A DNA stretch of 64,000 nucleotides from Azorinus chamasolen (taxonomy: Eukaryota; Mollusca; Bivalvia; Cardiida; Solecurtidae). The translations under genes were made by a program, and so were the position numbers. The stretch is taken from contig OY755246.1 in the NCBI GenBank assembly GCA_963576725.1, positions 69,225,371 to 69,289,370 on the forward strand, written 5' to 3'. Below the pieces are notes generated by a model that was not told where the DNA came from, did no database searches, and saw only the letters and a program-made list of their open reading frames with translations. Within the stretch, counting starts at the first letter, position 1. The number at the start of each line of letters is the position of its first letter. Positions 10,826 to 21,066 of the stretch are shown one piece after another.

Positions 10826-12896
10826 AAAAACAAGAAATGTGTCACAGTATGTGACAAATGCCCCCAAAGCAAAGTGCTTACAATAAAATGTGTTTTGTAA
10901 GCAGGCCTGCATATGCAACTGCAAAATGAAAGTAAAGATTGCATAGTAAGACCACAATTTGAACTCAAGTTACCCCAAATTACAAGCTTTTTTGTATTTG
11001 AGGAGACAACTCACACACCATATTAGTGTTCCTAGCTGATTCGGTGTAGGGATATGCTGTGGACAAGCTTTTTGTAAATGAAGCCCAATGTCAAGGTCAT
11101 CATGGTCACAGACCTATAAATAGTATGCGACACTCTGCTATCCCAAGATGTTCTCATACACCAAGTTTGGTGATCCTAGCTGAAGTAGTGTTGGAGATAT
11201 GCTCCAGACAAGCTTTTTTCTAAAATGAGGTCAAAGGTCAAGGTCATGGTCACATTGACCTATAAGTAGTATGTGCTCCCAAGATGAACTCTCACACCAC
11301 ATTTGGTGATCCTAGCTGATTCGGTATATGAGTTAAGCTCAAGACAAGTTTTTTTCGTAAATGAAGCCCAAGGTCAAGGTCACATTGACATATAAATAAA
11401 ATGCGACACTCTACCATCCGAAGATGTACTCACACACCATATTTGGTGATCTTGGCTGAAGTAGTGTAGGAGATATGCTCCAGACTTTTTTTGTAAATGA
11501 GGTCAAAGTCACATTGACCTAAAATAAGTATGCAACACTCTGCCATCCCAAGACGAACTCACATGCCATATTTAGTGATCCTAGCTGATAGAGTATAGGA
11601 GATATGCTCCAAACAAATTTCTTTTGTAAATGAAGCCCAAGGTCAAGGTCAAATTGACCTATAAATAGTATGCGACACTCCGCCATCCCAAGATGTACTC
11701 ACACACCATATTTGGTGATCCTAGTTGAAGTAATGTATGAGACATGTTCTGGACAAGCTTTATTGTAAATGTGGTCAAAGGTCAAGGTCACATCGACTTT
11801 ACAAGGATATCGCTCACCGGACAATCAGGAGAAGATTTTCAAAGATTTCACAATATGTTTGTATAGAAAACTGGCCACTCCTGAGGCGGGGCCAATTTTG
11901 ACTCCAGGGGCATAATTTATATATCTTTTGTTGAGGACCTGAACATGCTATGAACCAAATATGAAATGTGAGAACCTTCCAGCTTCAGAGGAGAAGATTT
12001 TCAAAGTTTTCAATATATGTTTCTATTGAAAACGAGCCACCCCTGGGGCGAGGCAAATTATGACCCCAAGGGCATTATTTTTATTTTTTTGTAGAGGACC
12101 TAAACATGATGCCATGCGCCAAATATGAAAGCTGAGAAATTTCCAGTTTTAGAGAAGAAGATTTTCAGAAGTTTCACTGTATGTTTCTATCGAAAACTGT
12201 CCACCTCTGGGGTGGGGCTAATTTTGACCCAAGGGGCAAATATGAAAGCTGAGAACCTTCAAGTTTCAGAGAAGAAGATTTTCAAAGTTTTCACTACATG
12301 TATATGATTCTATTGAAAACGCCATCCCTGGGACTGGGCCTAGCTGATTCTATATAGGAGGTATGCTCTGAACAAGTTATTTTGTAAATGAAGCCCAAGG
12401 TCAAGGTCACATTGACCTATTAATAGTATGCGACTCTGTGCCATCCCAAGATGTACTCACACACCATATTTGGTGATCCTAGCCAAAGTAATGTAGGAGA
12501 TATGCTCTGGACAAGCTTTTTTTGTAAATGAGGTCAAAGTTCAAGGTCACATTGACCTAAAAATAGTATGAGATACTCTGCCATCCCAAGCTGAACTCAC
12601 ATACCATATTTGGTGATCCTAGCCAATTCCATATAGGAGGTATGCTCTGGACAAGTTGTTTTTGTAAATGAAGTCCAAGGTCAAGTTCACATTGACCTAT
12701 AAATAGTATGCTACACTCCGGCATCCCAAGATGTACTCACACACTATATTTGGTGATCCTAGTCAAAGTAGTGTAGGAGATATGCTCTGGACAAGCAGAA
12801 TCTGCACGCTCTAACACACACACACTAACACACACACACACATACACACTAACGGACGGTTCAATCGCTATATGCTCCAAACCTAGCTTTGGGAGC
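10826..12896 (+). mobile_element. Tandem-core element with ~145-bp units and nested second core
   Basis: The left aacaagaaatgtgtcaca...atgcccccaaag pairs with the right agctttgggagcataata. The core repeats the unit ccaagatgtactcacacacc / atatttggtgatcctagctg / ataggagatatgctccagac / aaggtcaaggtcacattgac. A block of a different core (aggagaagattttcaaag, tatgtttctat) occupies 11815-12345. The tail has an (AC)n stretch at 12810-12850. Confidence 0.7.
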
Positions 12897-12898
12897 AT

Positions 12899-14518
12899 AA
12901 TATCAACAGGGCCATGATGGCCCTAAATCGCTCACCTGGTTACTATAGACTTATGCATACACTGTATTTTTATGTAAAAATAAGTCAGACACAGGTTGGG
13001 GCCAATATGAAACCAAAGGCCATCATTTTAGGCCTGGAGTTTAAAATTTGAACAATCTTAATAAAGGAACATTAGATGATGCTTCATATAAATTTCAAAG
13101 TTCTGGGCCTTACAATTTCACAGAAGGAGATTCTTAAAGATTTTCCTATGAAAAACTAATAAGCCAGGGGTGGGCCATTTTGGTCCAGGGGTCATAATTT
13201 GAACAATCTTGGTAGAAAACAATTAGATGATACTACATACCAAATTTCAACGGTTTAGGCCTTACAGTTTAGGAGAAGAAGATTTTCAAATATTTTCTTA
13301 TGAAAAACTGATAAGAAAGGGGCAGGGCCACTTTTGGCCCTTGGGTCACAATTTGAACAATCTTGGTAGAAAATCGGGGCAACTTTTGGCCCTGGGGTCA
13401 CAATTTGGAAAATCTTGGTAGAAAACCATTAGATGATGCTTCATATCAAATATCAAAGGTCTAGGCCTTACAGTTTAGGGAGAAGAAGATGTTCACAGAT
13501 TTTCCTATGAAAAACTGATAAGCCCCAGGGCGGGGAAATTTTTGGTCTGGGGACCATAATTTGAACAATTTTTGCAGAGGAGCATTAAACGTTGCTACAT
13601 ACCAAATATCAAAGGTCTAGGCTTTACGGTTTGAGGGAAGATGAATTTTTTAAGATTTTCCTATGAAAAACTGATAAGCCCCGGGGCGGGGCCATTTTTG
13701 GTCCAGGAGTCATAATTTGAACAATCTTTGTAGAGGACTGTAAGATGATGCTTCATACCAAATATCAAGGTTCTCGGCCTTATGGCTTCAGAGAAGAAGA
13801 TTTTTAAATATTATCCTATGAAAAACTGATAAGCCCCGGGGGTGGGGCCATTTTTGGTCCGGGGATCATAATTTGAACAATCTTTGCAGAACACCATTAG
13901 ATGATGCTACATACCAAATATCAAAGGTCTAGGCCTTACGGTTTCAGAGACGAAGATTTTAAAAGATTTTCCTATGAAAAACTGATAAGCCCCGGGGCGG
14001 GCCATTTTTGGTCCAGGGGTCATAATTTTAACAATCTTTGTAGAGGACCATTAGATGATGCTACATACCAAATATCAAAGGTCTTGGCCTTACGATTTCA
14101 GAGAAGATTTTTAAAGATTTTCCTATGAAAAACTGAAAAGCCCTGGGGCAGGGCCATTTTTGGTCCGGGGGTCATAATTTGAACAATCTTTGTAGAGGAC
14201 CATTAGATGATGCTACATACCAAATATCAAAAGTCTAGGCCTTACGGTTTCAGAAGAAGATTTTTAAAGATTTTCCTATGAAAAATTGATAAGCCCCAGG
14301 ACGGGGCCATTTTTTGCCCGGGGGTCATAACTTGAACAATCTTTGTAGAGGACCATTAGATGATCCTACATACCAAATATCAAAGCTCTAGGCCTTGTGG
14401 TTTCAGAGAAGAAGATGTTTAGGTAAATTGTTGACGCCGCACGCCGCACATACGCACGCCGCCAGAGACTGCCCCCTCACACTACCTCACCTGGCACTTT
14501 GTGCCAGGTGAGCTAAAA
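12899..14518 (+). mobile_element. Tandem-core element of the GGGCCATGATGGCCCT family
   Basis: It starts aacagggccatgatggcccta then tcGCTCACCTGG, and ends in a hairpin CACCTGGCACTTTGTGCCAGGTGAGCTAAAA, so GCTCACCTGG and CCAGGTGAGC are subterminal inverted repeats. The core has about nine units of ~150 bp (taccaaatatcaaaggtcta; ttcctatgaaaaactgataa; ggccatttttggtccggggg). Frames here are repeat artefacts. Confidence 0.75.
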
Positions 14519-14637
14519 ACAGACAAGCTAAGAGCTGCATTGTAATATCAATTTTCAAGGATACTGCTTGAATTTAAAGAAATCTAGAGAGGCACATATA
14601 TCTGATTAGAATTACAGATGGTTCAAACAATTCCTAC

Positions 14638-14753
14638 AGTTTGTAGAACTGGAGAATATGAAGTTGAGGTGGTCCAACACTTCTTCTGACCTCTGTATGG
14701 CCTTAATCCATGGCTCTCTTGTACAACTATTGGCTAGTGAGGTAGAAATCAAC
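14638..14753 (-). CDS. SAAL1: SAAL1 coding exon 6
   Basis: The exon is 116 bp, entered one base into a codon and left after one base. It encodes LISTSLANSC, EPWIKAIQRSEEVLDHLNFI and FSSSTN, matching the family block that ends in SSSTN. The acceptor is tttacag. The donor T|GTAGGA is weaker than the others. It lies 875 bp left of the Polinton. Confidence 0.84.
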
Positions 14754-15365
14754 CTGTAAAGGAAATTAACAGCTCTTGTTTGTATCAATTTTATTAATAT
14801 TCTCTCAAAATAATGTGTAATGCTCTCTGGGAAGAAAGGTCTTATTGTATTGCAAGCAGTGCCGACCCAGAACAGTTCTTGTCTAGTCAGGGTTTGCACT
14901 GTTCTTAACTCAGAATCTGCATTAATTTGTTTTCTCTCTCTCAATACAGCAAAAAACGTGATTAGGTACTTAGGAGCAAATGCTCTATTTATGACAACGG
15001 TTTCAAAAAGTGACTTTTACAAAGGCGTATTTATGGAGGAAAGGGTTAAGAAACACAGGCTAAGATCGCTTAATTTAAATGACATGCAACCCTTGTGAAA
15101 CACTGAAAGCTGGAAAGTTATACCATCAGAAATGAAAGGTGCAATTTTGTTTGAATCAATAACCTGATAGAGACACCTTTTCACTCATTTGATAACAGAG
15201 TAGATCCAGATCAGACAGCTCCTAACTAATAATTATTCATGATGTCGTTCTTGCATGAATATTCAATGTGTAAAGGGTTAAAAACAATCTACCTATCTAC
15301 TTCTAACACATTCTATGATTATACAGCTGCCTATCTTGGCTGTTTACTTTCTGGAAATATATATT
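14754..15365. other. SAAL1 intron with MITE remnants
   Basis: A family B-like half at 14960-15050 and a degenerate family A remnant at 15170-15283 (cagatcagacagctcctaac ... gtaaagggttaa). Confidence 0.5.
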
Positions 15366-15621
15366 AACTAGAACTGTAAGACAAAGGCTAACGAATACCC
15401 CCACCTGGCTACTTGTAAGAACACCTAACATGAATCGGAATATATGTACATACAGAAACATGGACAGATTTAACAATACATTTAAAATCTGAAAAAAGGT
15501 TTAATATTTTGAGCTCATGCCTACCGTAAGTCTCAACTTTAAGTATGGAATTTCAAAATCATTATTATTATTCTAAGTAAAAAAGGGGAGATAACTCCTG
15601 AATTAGTGGTCTGACCATAAT

Positions 15622-15627
15622 GGAAAT
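15622..15627 (+). other. Polinton target site duplication, left
   Basis: GGAAAT lies immediately before the AGTAGGG terminus and is identical to 29621-29626. Confidence 0.9.
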
Positions 15628-16382
15628 AGTAGGGTAAAAATGGTGCGGGTCAGCTTATCCTTTACCCACTTATCTCTTGTGTGCCACGTGTTTTGCCCAT
15701 TTATCCCTCGTGTGCCACGTGTTTTGCCCACTTACCCTCTGCCCATTTATCCCTCATGTATACCGTGCTCCAGGTGTTTTGCTCCCAGTGTACATCGTGT
15801 TTTATGTCTAATTATAGGAAATGTTGATGACTCTATACCATATTGCTTACTCATATGAAGTTTTTCCTTACTCATACTGCTGTTTTGCTTAGTCATACTA
15901 CTGTTTTGCTTAGTCATACTACTGTTTTGCTCAGTCATACTACTGTTTTGCTCAGTCATACTACTGTTTTGTTTAGTCATACTACTGTTTTGTCTAGTCA
16001 TACTACTGTTTTGCTCAGTCATACTACTGTTTTGCTTAGTCATACCACTGTTTTGCTTAGTCATACTACTGTTTTGTTTAGTCATACTACTGTTTTGCTC
16101 AGTCATACTACTGTTTTGCTTAGTCATACTACTGTTTTGCTTAGTCATACTACTGTTTTGCTTAGTTATGGGTTGACGTTCAGCATTATCATCTTCATCC
16201 GAATCAAAAGTCACTTTATAAAAGTGATGATATGCCCTTTCAGTATATAAAGGTCGTACTAATCTAGAACAATTTAATTAATCATCACCAAGGGTGACAT
16301 GACACTGATGTTTTTCTCTAAATAACCATAATATACAAAAAGATTGTCTACAGTGAACCATCAATCAAGGATGATGATACTC
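15628..16382 (+). repeat. Polinton left terminal inverted repeat
   Basis: This ~755-bp sequence has its reverse complement at 28793-29620. From the outer end it holds AGTAGGGTAAAAATGG, about three units of a ~31-bp repeat (cacgtgttttgccca), a 21-bp minisatellite (15865-16165), then ~200 bp of unique sequence ending ccatcaatcaaggatgatg. The inner ~120 bp differs from the right copy at only about two positions. Copy numbers of both minisatellites differ between the two ends. Confidence 0.92.
15865..16165. repeat. 21-bp minisatellite in left Polinton TIR
   Basis: About 14 units of ACTACTGTTTTGCTTAGTCAT occur, with variants at cttag/ctcag/tttag. Because 21 is divisible by three, frames stay open on both strands. 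The minus-strand frame (16214-15747) reads as repeats of SSMTKQN after the acidic lead FDSDEDDNAERQP. Its only initiator would be GTG, so coding is uncertain. Confidence 0.88.
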
Positions 16383-16468
16383 TTTCATTTACCCTTTGCC
16401 CCCTTATCCCTCGTGCACCACATGCACCGCATGTTTGAGCACGTGGAGTACTGAAACTTTTAGTTGAA

Positions 16469-16476
16469 TATAAAAG
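16469..16476 (+). promoter_or_regulatory. Putative TATA box of integrase gene
   Basis: TATAAAAG lies 55 bp upstream of the integrase ATG at 16531 and just inside the left TIR. Spacing suits a short 5' UTR. This is inferred from sequence only. Confidence 0.5.
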
Positions 16477-16530
16477 ATAAGTAATATTGTTTGGCTTCAT
16501 TCTTTAATTAGCTTTCATGAAACGTGAAAC

Positions 16531-17626
16531 ATGGATAAAGAGGCTATACTGAAAGAGCATTATTTTTATTTGAAAAGTCCTGCCGCGTACTCAGGACCTA
16601 GCAAATTATTTCGAGTTCTTCGTAAGAAGTACCCGGGTATGTTTACGCTCCAGTACGTTTCGCAGTGGTTGAGTAATCAGGATGCTTACGCTTTACAAAA
16701 ACCTGTATGACATCGCTTTAAAGTGGCCAACGTGAGAGTCACTTCCATCAATGAACAGTGGGATATTGATTTGTTATCCATGATGAATCTAGCAGAAGAC
16801 AATGATGGGGTACGATATTTGCTTTTCGCCATCGATATCTTATCCAGACAAGTAAAGGTGCAGCCTTTGAAGAACAAAACGGCAAAGTCGGTACTGGAAG
16901 CCATGAGAAAAATGTTGAAAGAAACGAAGCCGAAAAAAGATACGAGCTGACAAAGGATCGGAGTTCGTAAATCAATATTTCAAGAGACTGATGAAGGAAG
17001 AAAACATCTATTTTTTCACCACGCAAAACCCACCTAAAGCGAATTATGTGGAACGCGTACAACGAACCATTAAGACTCTCTTATATAGATACCCGAGACA
17101 ACAGAGGTCCTATCGTTACATTGACAATTTGGATGATATTGTAGCTAATTATAACAATTCGCCACATCGCAGTTTGAATGACTTGGCGCCTAATCAAATC
17201 AACAAGGAGAATGAAGCGGATGTTTGGGCCTATCAGTACTTGAAAAAGCGGCCTAGAGTGAAGACTAGACCAGTATATCACTTCAAAGTCGGGGACTTGG
17301 TACGTATCAGTTTTACGAAAGCACCATTTCGTCGAGCCTATCAAGAACAGTACACGACAGAAGTGTTTAAGGTGGCAAGCAGGTTGTTAAAACAGGGCAT
17401 CCCCATGTATAGACTTAAAGACCTCAAAGATGAACCAGTGAAGGGATTGTTTTATGACAATGAACTGCAACAAGTAGATATGGACGAAAACAGCCTGTGG
17501 TTCATCGATCGGATCCTGAGAAGACGCAAGAGAAATAAAAAACTTCAGTACTTCGTGAAATGGCAAGGGTTTCTTGAAGCATTTAATAGCTGGGTTGATG
17601 CAAATGATGTCAAAGATACCAAGTAA
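16531..17626 (+). pseudogene. Polinton chromodomain integrase, two breaks
   Basis: This would be a retroviral-type DDE integrase that inserts the element's linear DNA. The N-terminal ~55 codons form a helical region (FRVLRKKYPG, QYVSQWLSNQDAY). The catalytic core follows, with its first Asp in EQWDIDLLSM, second Asp near 16950-16965 in the shifted frame, and Glu in VERVQRTIKTLLYR. A GPY/F-like region and a C-terminal chromodomain (WFIDRILRRR, QYFVKWQGF) complete it. It resembles C. elegans F54H12.3-type transposon integrases. Two lesions inactivate it: an in-frame TGA at 16708-16710, consistent with CpG decay of an Arg codon, and a +1 frameshift at about 16936-16942 in an A-rich run. The second part (16991-17626) is open. 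The ATG at 16531 was chosen as the first in frame downstream of the TATA box. Confidence 0.88.
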
Positions 17627-17640
17627 AGCGAAGCTTAAAC

Positions 17641-18066
17641 ATGGACCGTTACCTCTATGCACAAAGTGATGAAAGCAAGGTCTTTTTTGAGGACAATACT
17701 ACAACCAGGTTTAGAGTGCAGTTTCCATTGTATCTACCTGGTGTGTGGAAAGTAGCCTTAATTGAATTCCATGCCACAGAAAAATCGAAGACATCCATGA
17801 AAGCTGATGAAGGGCTTTACATTTACACGGATTTATGCACAGAAAGTATCGTGTTGGGCGAAGAACGTCCCTTGCTAAGACGGTTGGAAAAGAGTAGCAA
17901 AGGAAGATGGGATTATATTTTAAACACCCCCTTTTACATACAAGTGACAAAGAATGAAATCAGGGATTTTGAGGTCTATATAAAACAAGAAGACGACAAG
18001 GAAAAGCCATTCTTAATGAAGCCAGTACACTTGACACTTCATTTTAAACGTTATCCATTTTGGTGA
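17641..18066 (+). CDS. Putative Polinton minor capsid (penton-like) protein
   Basis: This 141-codon intact frame starts 14 bp after the integrase stop and ends 4 bp before the next ATG, so the cassette is compact. The protein has an N-terminal beta-rich half (FRVQFPLYLPGVWKVALIEF), a YIYTDLCTESIVLGEERPLL segment and a closing strand pair VHLTLHFKRYPFW. The pattern of a short F.V.LP...G.W.VALIE strand followed by a LYIYTDL strand is what I associate with the small capsid protein next to the major capsid gene in metazoan Polinton/adintovirus-like elements. Function is inferred from this pattern and from position between integrase and capsid genes. It is the only structural gene of the element with no visible lesion. 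Confidence 0.6.
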   Translation: MDRYLYAQSDESKVFFEDNTTTRFRVQFPLYLPGVWKVALIEFHATEKSKTSMKADEGLYIYTDLCTESIVLGEERPLLRRLEKSSKGRWDYILNTPFYIQVTKNEIRDFEVYIKQEDDKEKPFLMKPVHLTLHFKRYPFW

Positions 18067-18070
18067 GAAC

Positions 18071-18574
18071 ATGAAATTGTACGTACCTAATTCTCAACCG
18101 TGGGTCGACTTCTTCGATCGTGTGAGTACCGGAAAGGCATCACTCAACCAATCAGGGACGGCTAGTAGACCTTGTGTCATCACAGTGAACCAATCGAAAC
18201 CGCCTGATGAGAAACAGGTCTCGATTAAAGCTGTGTTACCTGCTGAACAGACTACTGCTCAAGCCAAGTCAGAGTTGCAAAGAGAGGATATAAATCCCGA
18301 AAGTGTCGAGGACATGTTTCAGAAACTTATAGGACGTCGAGGTGTGAAGAGAAAGTCGTGAAGGACTTCCTCACCCAGTGCTAAACGTCATCGCGGTTCT
18401 GGAAAAGGAAAGCTAATAGGTAAAGGAACACAATTAGGTAAAGGAAAGCGAAAAGGTAAAGGAAAGCGAATAGGTAAAGCAAAGAAAAGGTCAACCAAGA
18501 CAAAGCGAGTACCTGCAAAGAAAAGACAAGGACCTACAAAGAACGTTCGACAAGATATTTTTGAGATCAAATAA
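18071..18574 (+). pseudogene. Basic Lys/Gly-rich Polinton protein with in-frame stop
   Basis: The frame opens at ATG 18071 (MKLYVPNSQPWVDFFDRVST) four bases after the previous stop, runs to TGA at 18359-18361, and stays open in the same frame to TAA 18572-18574. The first part is neutral. The part after the TGA is very basic, with GKGK-type repeats and KKR clusters. It would suit a DNA-condensing core or minor virion protein (compare adenovirus core proteins), but this is inference from composition and position. The TGA follows TCG, so CpG decay of CGA is likely. The next gene begins 2 bp downstream. A plain 96-residue product ending at the TGA is also possible. Confidence 0.6.
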
Positions 18575-18576
18575 TC

Positions 18577-19541
18577 ATGTCGGTTTTTAACAAAGAGCAA
18601 TTCAAAGAGGGTCTAGTGTCAGAATTGGCTTTGTTTGACTTACCTACCACGCAGACCAGTTTCAATGAGATCTAAGATGAGGAAATTCGACCCCTATCGT
18701 CTGTGTCCGGTAATTCAAATTTCGCATTAACGGACAGAATTCAACGGATTACTTAGACTTGAAAAACTCCCAGTTGCATGTGAAACTGAAGGTCCAGAAA
18801 GCGGACGGCAGTGCGCCTGCATCAAGTACAGTGGGTCTCGCCAATTTGGTTCTGCAGTCCTTATTTTCAGGGACCGAGGTGACTTTGCAGAACAAAGCCA
18901 GTATCACCTGTAATTACAACCCTTACCGAGCCTACATTCAGACGTTACTGAACTACGGTCAGGATGCTCTCTCGTCTCAACAGGAAACTCAGGGATGGAT
19001 GATAGACGATGATGATGCCCCTGGGGATACAGATCCCGGTTCAAGTGGAAATAATAACGGGCTATATGTTCGTGGTGGCTGGATTGATGGAGGCAAGACA
19101 TTAGATTTACAAGGCCCCGTTTTTCATGATCTGTTTGACATGGATCGTTACCTATTGAACCAAGTGGATGTCAAAGTCAAAGTTTATCGCAGTCCCGCCA
19201 GCTTTGTCCTTCTAGCCAAAGATGCCAGTACCCAGTTCAAGATCGTCACCGAGGACATCTACGTGCTAGCGCGAAAGATCCGGGTTAACCCTGCAGTGCT
19301 CTATGGTCACTCTAAAATTTTAGAGAAGCAAATCGCCTTATACCCCTACACCAAGAAAGAGTGTCGTTCTCAGAGCCTGGCTACAGGCAGTACCTCCTTT
19401 CACTGGGAGAACATGTTTCAGGGACAGAAACCGGAAAAAATCATTATAGGTTTCGTCAAGAGTAAAGCATTGAACGGAGATTATGCAACTAATCCCTTCA
19501 AAAGGTCCAGTTCATGGACATCCATGCACAGCCCTGCATGA
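18577..19541 (+). pseudogene. Polinton major capsid protein (double jelly-roll type), broken
   Basis: The ATG at 18577 opens a product with the N-terminal ELALFDLPTTQTS signature of the F54H12.2-like capsid family of invertebrate Polintons, the hexon-like shell protein. The segments LDLKNSQLHVKLKVQKADGS, SLFSGTEVTLQNKASITCNY and NPYRAYIQTLLNYGQDA follow, then RKIRVNPAVLYGHSKILEKQ and a GFVKSKALNGDYATNPF block typical of the C-terminal part. Lesions: TAA at 18673-18675, a frame change between 18676 and 18750, and loss of the family pattern after the NPF block near 19500, with the remaining C-terminal part missing. About 320 codons remain of a family that is usually longer. The open piece from 18759 uses no ATG and is not an independent gene. 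Confidence 0.78.
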
Positions 19542-19606
19542 CCATCATATGTGGTGAGAGGGAAGTAGTAGTAGAGGATGGGACCAGAAATAAAACCACA
19601 TGCTGT
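19538..19606 (+). CDS. Possible first exon of Polinton-borne membrane protein
   Basis: The ATG at 19538 starts 23 codons (TIICGEREVVVEDGTRNKTT, then CC) that stop at a strong donor, TGT|GTAAGTAT, in phase 0. The exon at 20037 continues in that phase. The short Cys-bearing segment with an N-K-T glycosylation site looks extracellular. The frame is open upstream into the broken capsid region, so the true 5' limit and any signal peptide are not established. Confidence 0.4.
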
Positions 19607-20036
19607 GTAAGTATACTCATTTATTATTTACAGATTTCCCATACAAATTCATTCGTATGAATTCGTCATGTTGCTATCGAATAAATGATATCAAACTTGA
19701 ATACCGTAGTATTGCTTTACTTGGTGAAGCAGAAATATGAAATTGTCTTCCTCATTTCACAAGGTTTTGGTGGATCAGTTTTGTTTTCTAATTTAATTTT
19801 AGAAAAAGCTGCTTGTTAATATCATTTAGATCTAATAATAATAATAATAATAAAAATGCACTGTGCAAGTTTCCATCAAGATAACACTTCCATTGTGGAT
19901 ATGACAGAGGGTTCATGCATTGAACCTGTGTCATTGTCTCCCCTATGGGAGTTTTTCCAGAACAAGGTGCATCAATTTTGGTTGTAATCGGTTTTTTATC
20001 AGAGCAGTAAATATTATTTATCTTTTATTTTTCCAG

Positions 20037-20352
20037 ATGGAAAAGCAAGCTGCTCTAAGCAGCAACATCACCACAAGACGCTCTGCCACAAGACATTCTA
20101 CCGCAAGATGCTCTACCGCAAGACGTTCTACCACAAGATGCTCTACTGCAAAACCCTCTACCGCAAGACCCTCTACCACAAGACCCTCTACAAGACCCTC
20201 TACCACTGAGACGGGGCTGGTCCTGCCCAGCCATTACAGCATTGGCCATACCATTGAACCATCACGTCCATCGGCCAATCCCCCCTCCCGCACGGACCAT
20301 GTCTCAGACCAACCACATCCTACCCCAGCATTAGGCACATTAAGCACATCAG
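20037..20352 (+). CDS. Ser/Thr/Arg-rich exon of Polinton-borne membrane protein
   Basis: The exon follows a textbook acceptor (ttatctttt..ttccag) and ends at TCAG|GTAATAAG after one base of a codon. It encodes ~105 residues, beginning MEKQAALSSNITTRRSATRH, then about ten short repeats of the kind CSTARRSTTR and KPSTARPSTT, then a Pro/Ser/His-rich stretch. This resembles a mucin-like extracellular stalk and includes an N-I-T sequon. If the intron is retained, translation continues through a hydrophobic segment (VIWIIFFTISAIINVFSPYL) and stops at 20426, giving an alternative membrane-anchored end. The opposite-strand frames here are shadows of the repeats. Confidence 0.5.
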
Positions 20353-20505
20353 GTAATAAGTCAGTGATATGGATTATTTTCTTCACCATATCAGCTATAA
20401 TCAATGTGTTCTCACCTTATTTGTAGCAAAAAACATTATGAACAGATCTTACAGGAAAAAATAACAACATAAAGTTGATAAAATCATACACCAAGCAAAT
20501 CACAG

Positions 20506-20646
20506 ATTGAAATTATTGAAATGAAGCAACGACCAAATGCTGATATGCCATCGAATGAAAATGAATGGTCAGATAGTAGTGAGAGTCTAACATTGTATGA
20601 AGAAGTACATCATGCAGGAACTGCTAAAAAAGAAATTTACCTGTAA
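20506..20646 (+). other. Possible alternative cytoplasmic exon or small ORF
   Basis: Between the last two exons above, a small frame (ATG 20521) reads MKQRPNADMPSNENEWSDSS, then ESLTLYEEVHHAG and KEIYL before TAA. It is preceded by CACAG. TLYEEV fits the TxYxxV pattern of an immunoreceptor switch motif. From this acceptor it is not in phase with the exon ending at 20352, so linkage to that gene is doubtful. Confidence 0.25.
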
Positions 20647-21066
20647 TTCTTTATACAAGTATTAAGAAAACCTTGTGCACATTTGTATCACATTGATTTT
20701 GCACTTGCACACCCAACCATTATGAATAATATAACTTAAACCAAACTTATAATTGTCGTTGCTAAAAGAACATATTCTAATCTGGGTCTACACTTGTTCA
20801 TTATGCCATTGTAGAGGATATGAGGAGACCCAGGGGTGGCAAAATCAAATGTCCATGTTGTCCAAAAGGTCACAATGGACAACATTACAAGTGACATTTT
20901 ATAGGCTATGATATTATTTCATCATACGGACAAGTAGAAAAAAAGCTTTTTACAAAAATAAACAAACCAGACAAGTCATCCAAATTAGATTTAGCCACCC
21001 CTGAGACTTATAGAGTTTATACAGTAAAGCTTCCTTCATAACCATACCCTAACCTTTTTATTTCAG

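Noticed and set aside
13227..14128. Plus-strand frames with repeated SYEKLI and FQRFRPY
   Set aside because: They arise from the ~150-bp satellite unit of the GGGCC-family element.
14820..15098. Plus-strand 92-codon frame overlapping SAAL1 intron
   Set aside because: Covers MITE remnants and ends in them; no family features or splice support.
15865..16165. CRISPR-like array
   Set aside because: Uninterrupted 21-bp tandem units without spacers, in an animal genome with introns.
15843..16250. Plus-strand LLSHTTV repeat frame in the left TIR
   Set aside because: Opposite-strand reading of the 21-bp array. Its counterpart in the right TIR has different borders and no conserved unique ends.
16748..17344. 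Minus-strand frames opposite the integrase
   Set aside because: The plus-strand frame carries the catalytic residues and chromodomain; these are antisense shadows.
18388..18600. Minus-strand 70-codon frame rich in Pro/Leu/Phe
   Set aside because: Shadow of the Lys/Gly repeat of the basic Polinton protein on the other strand.
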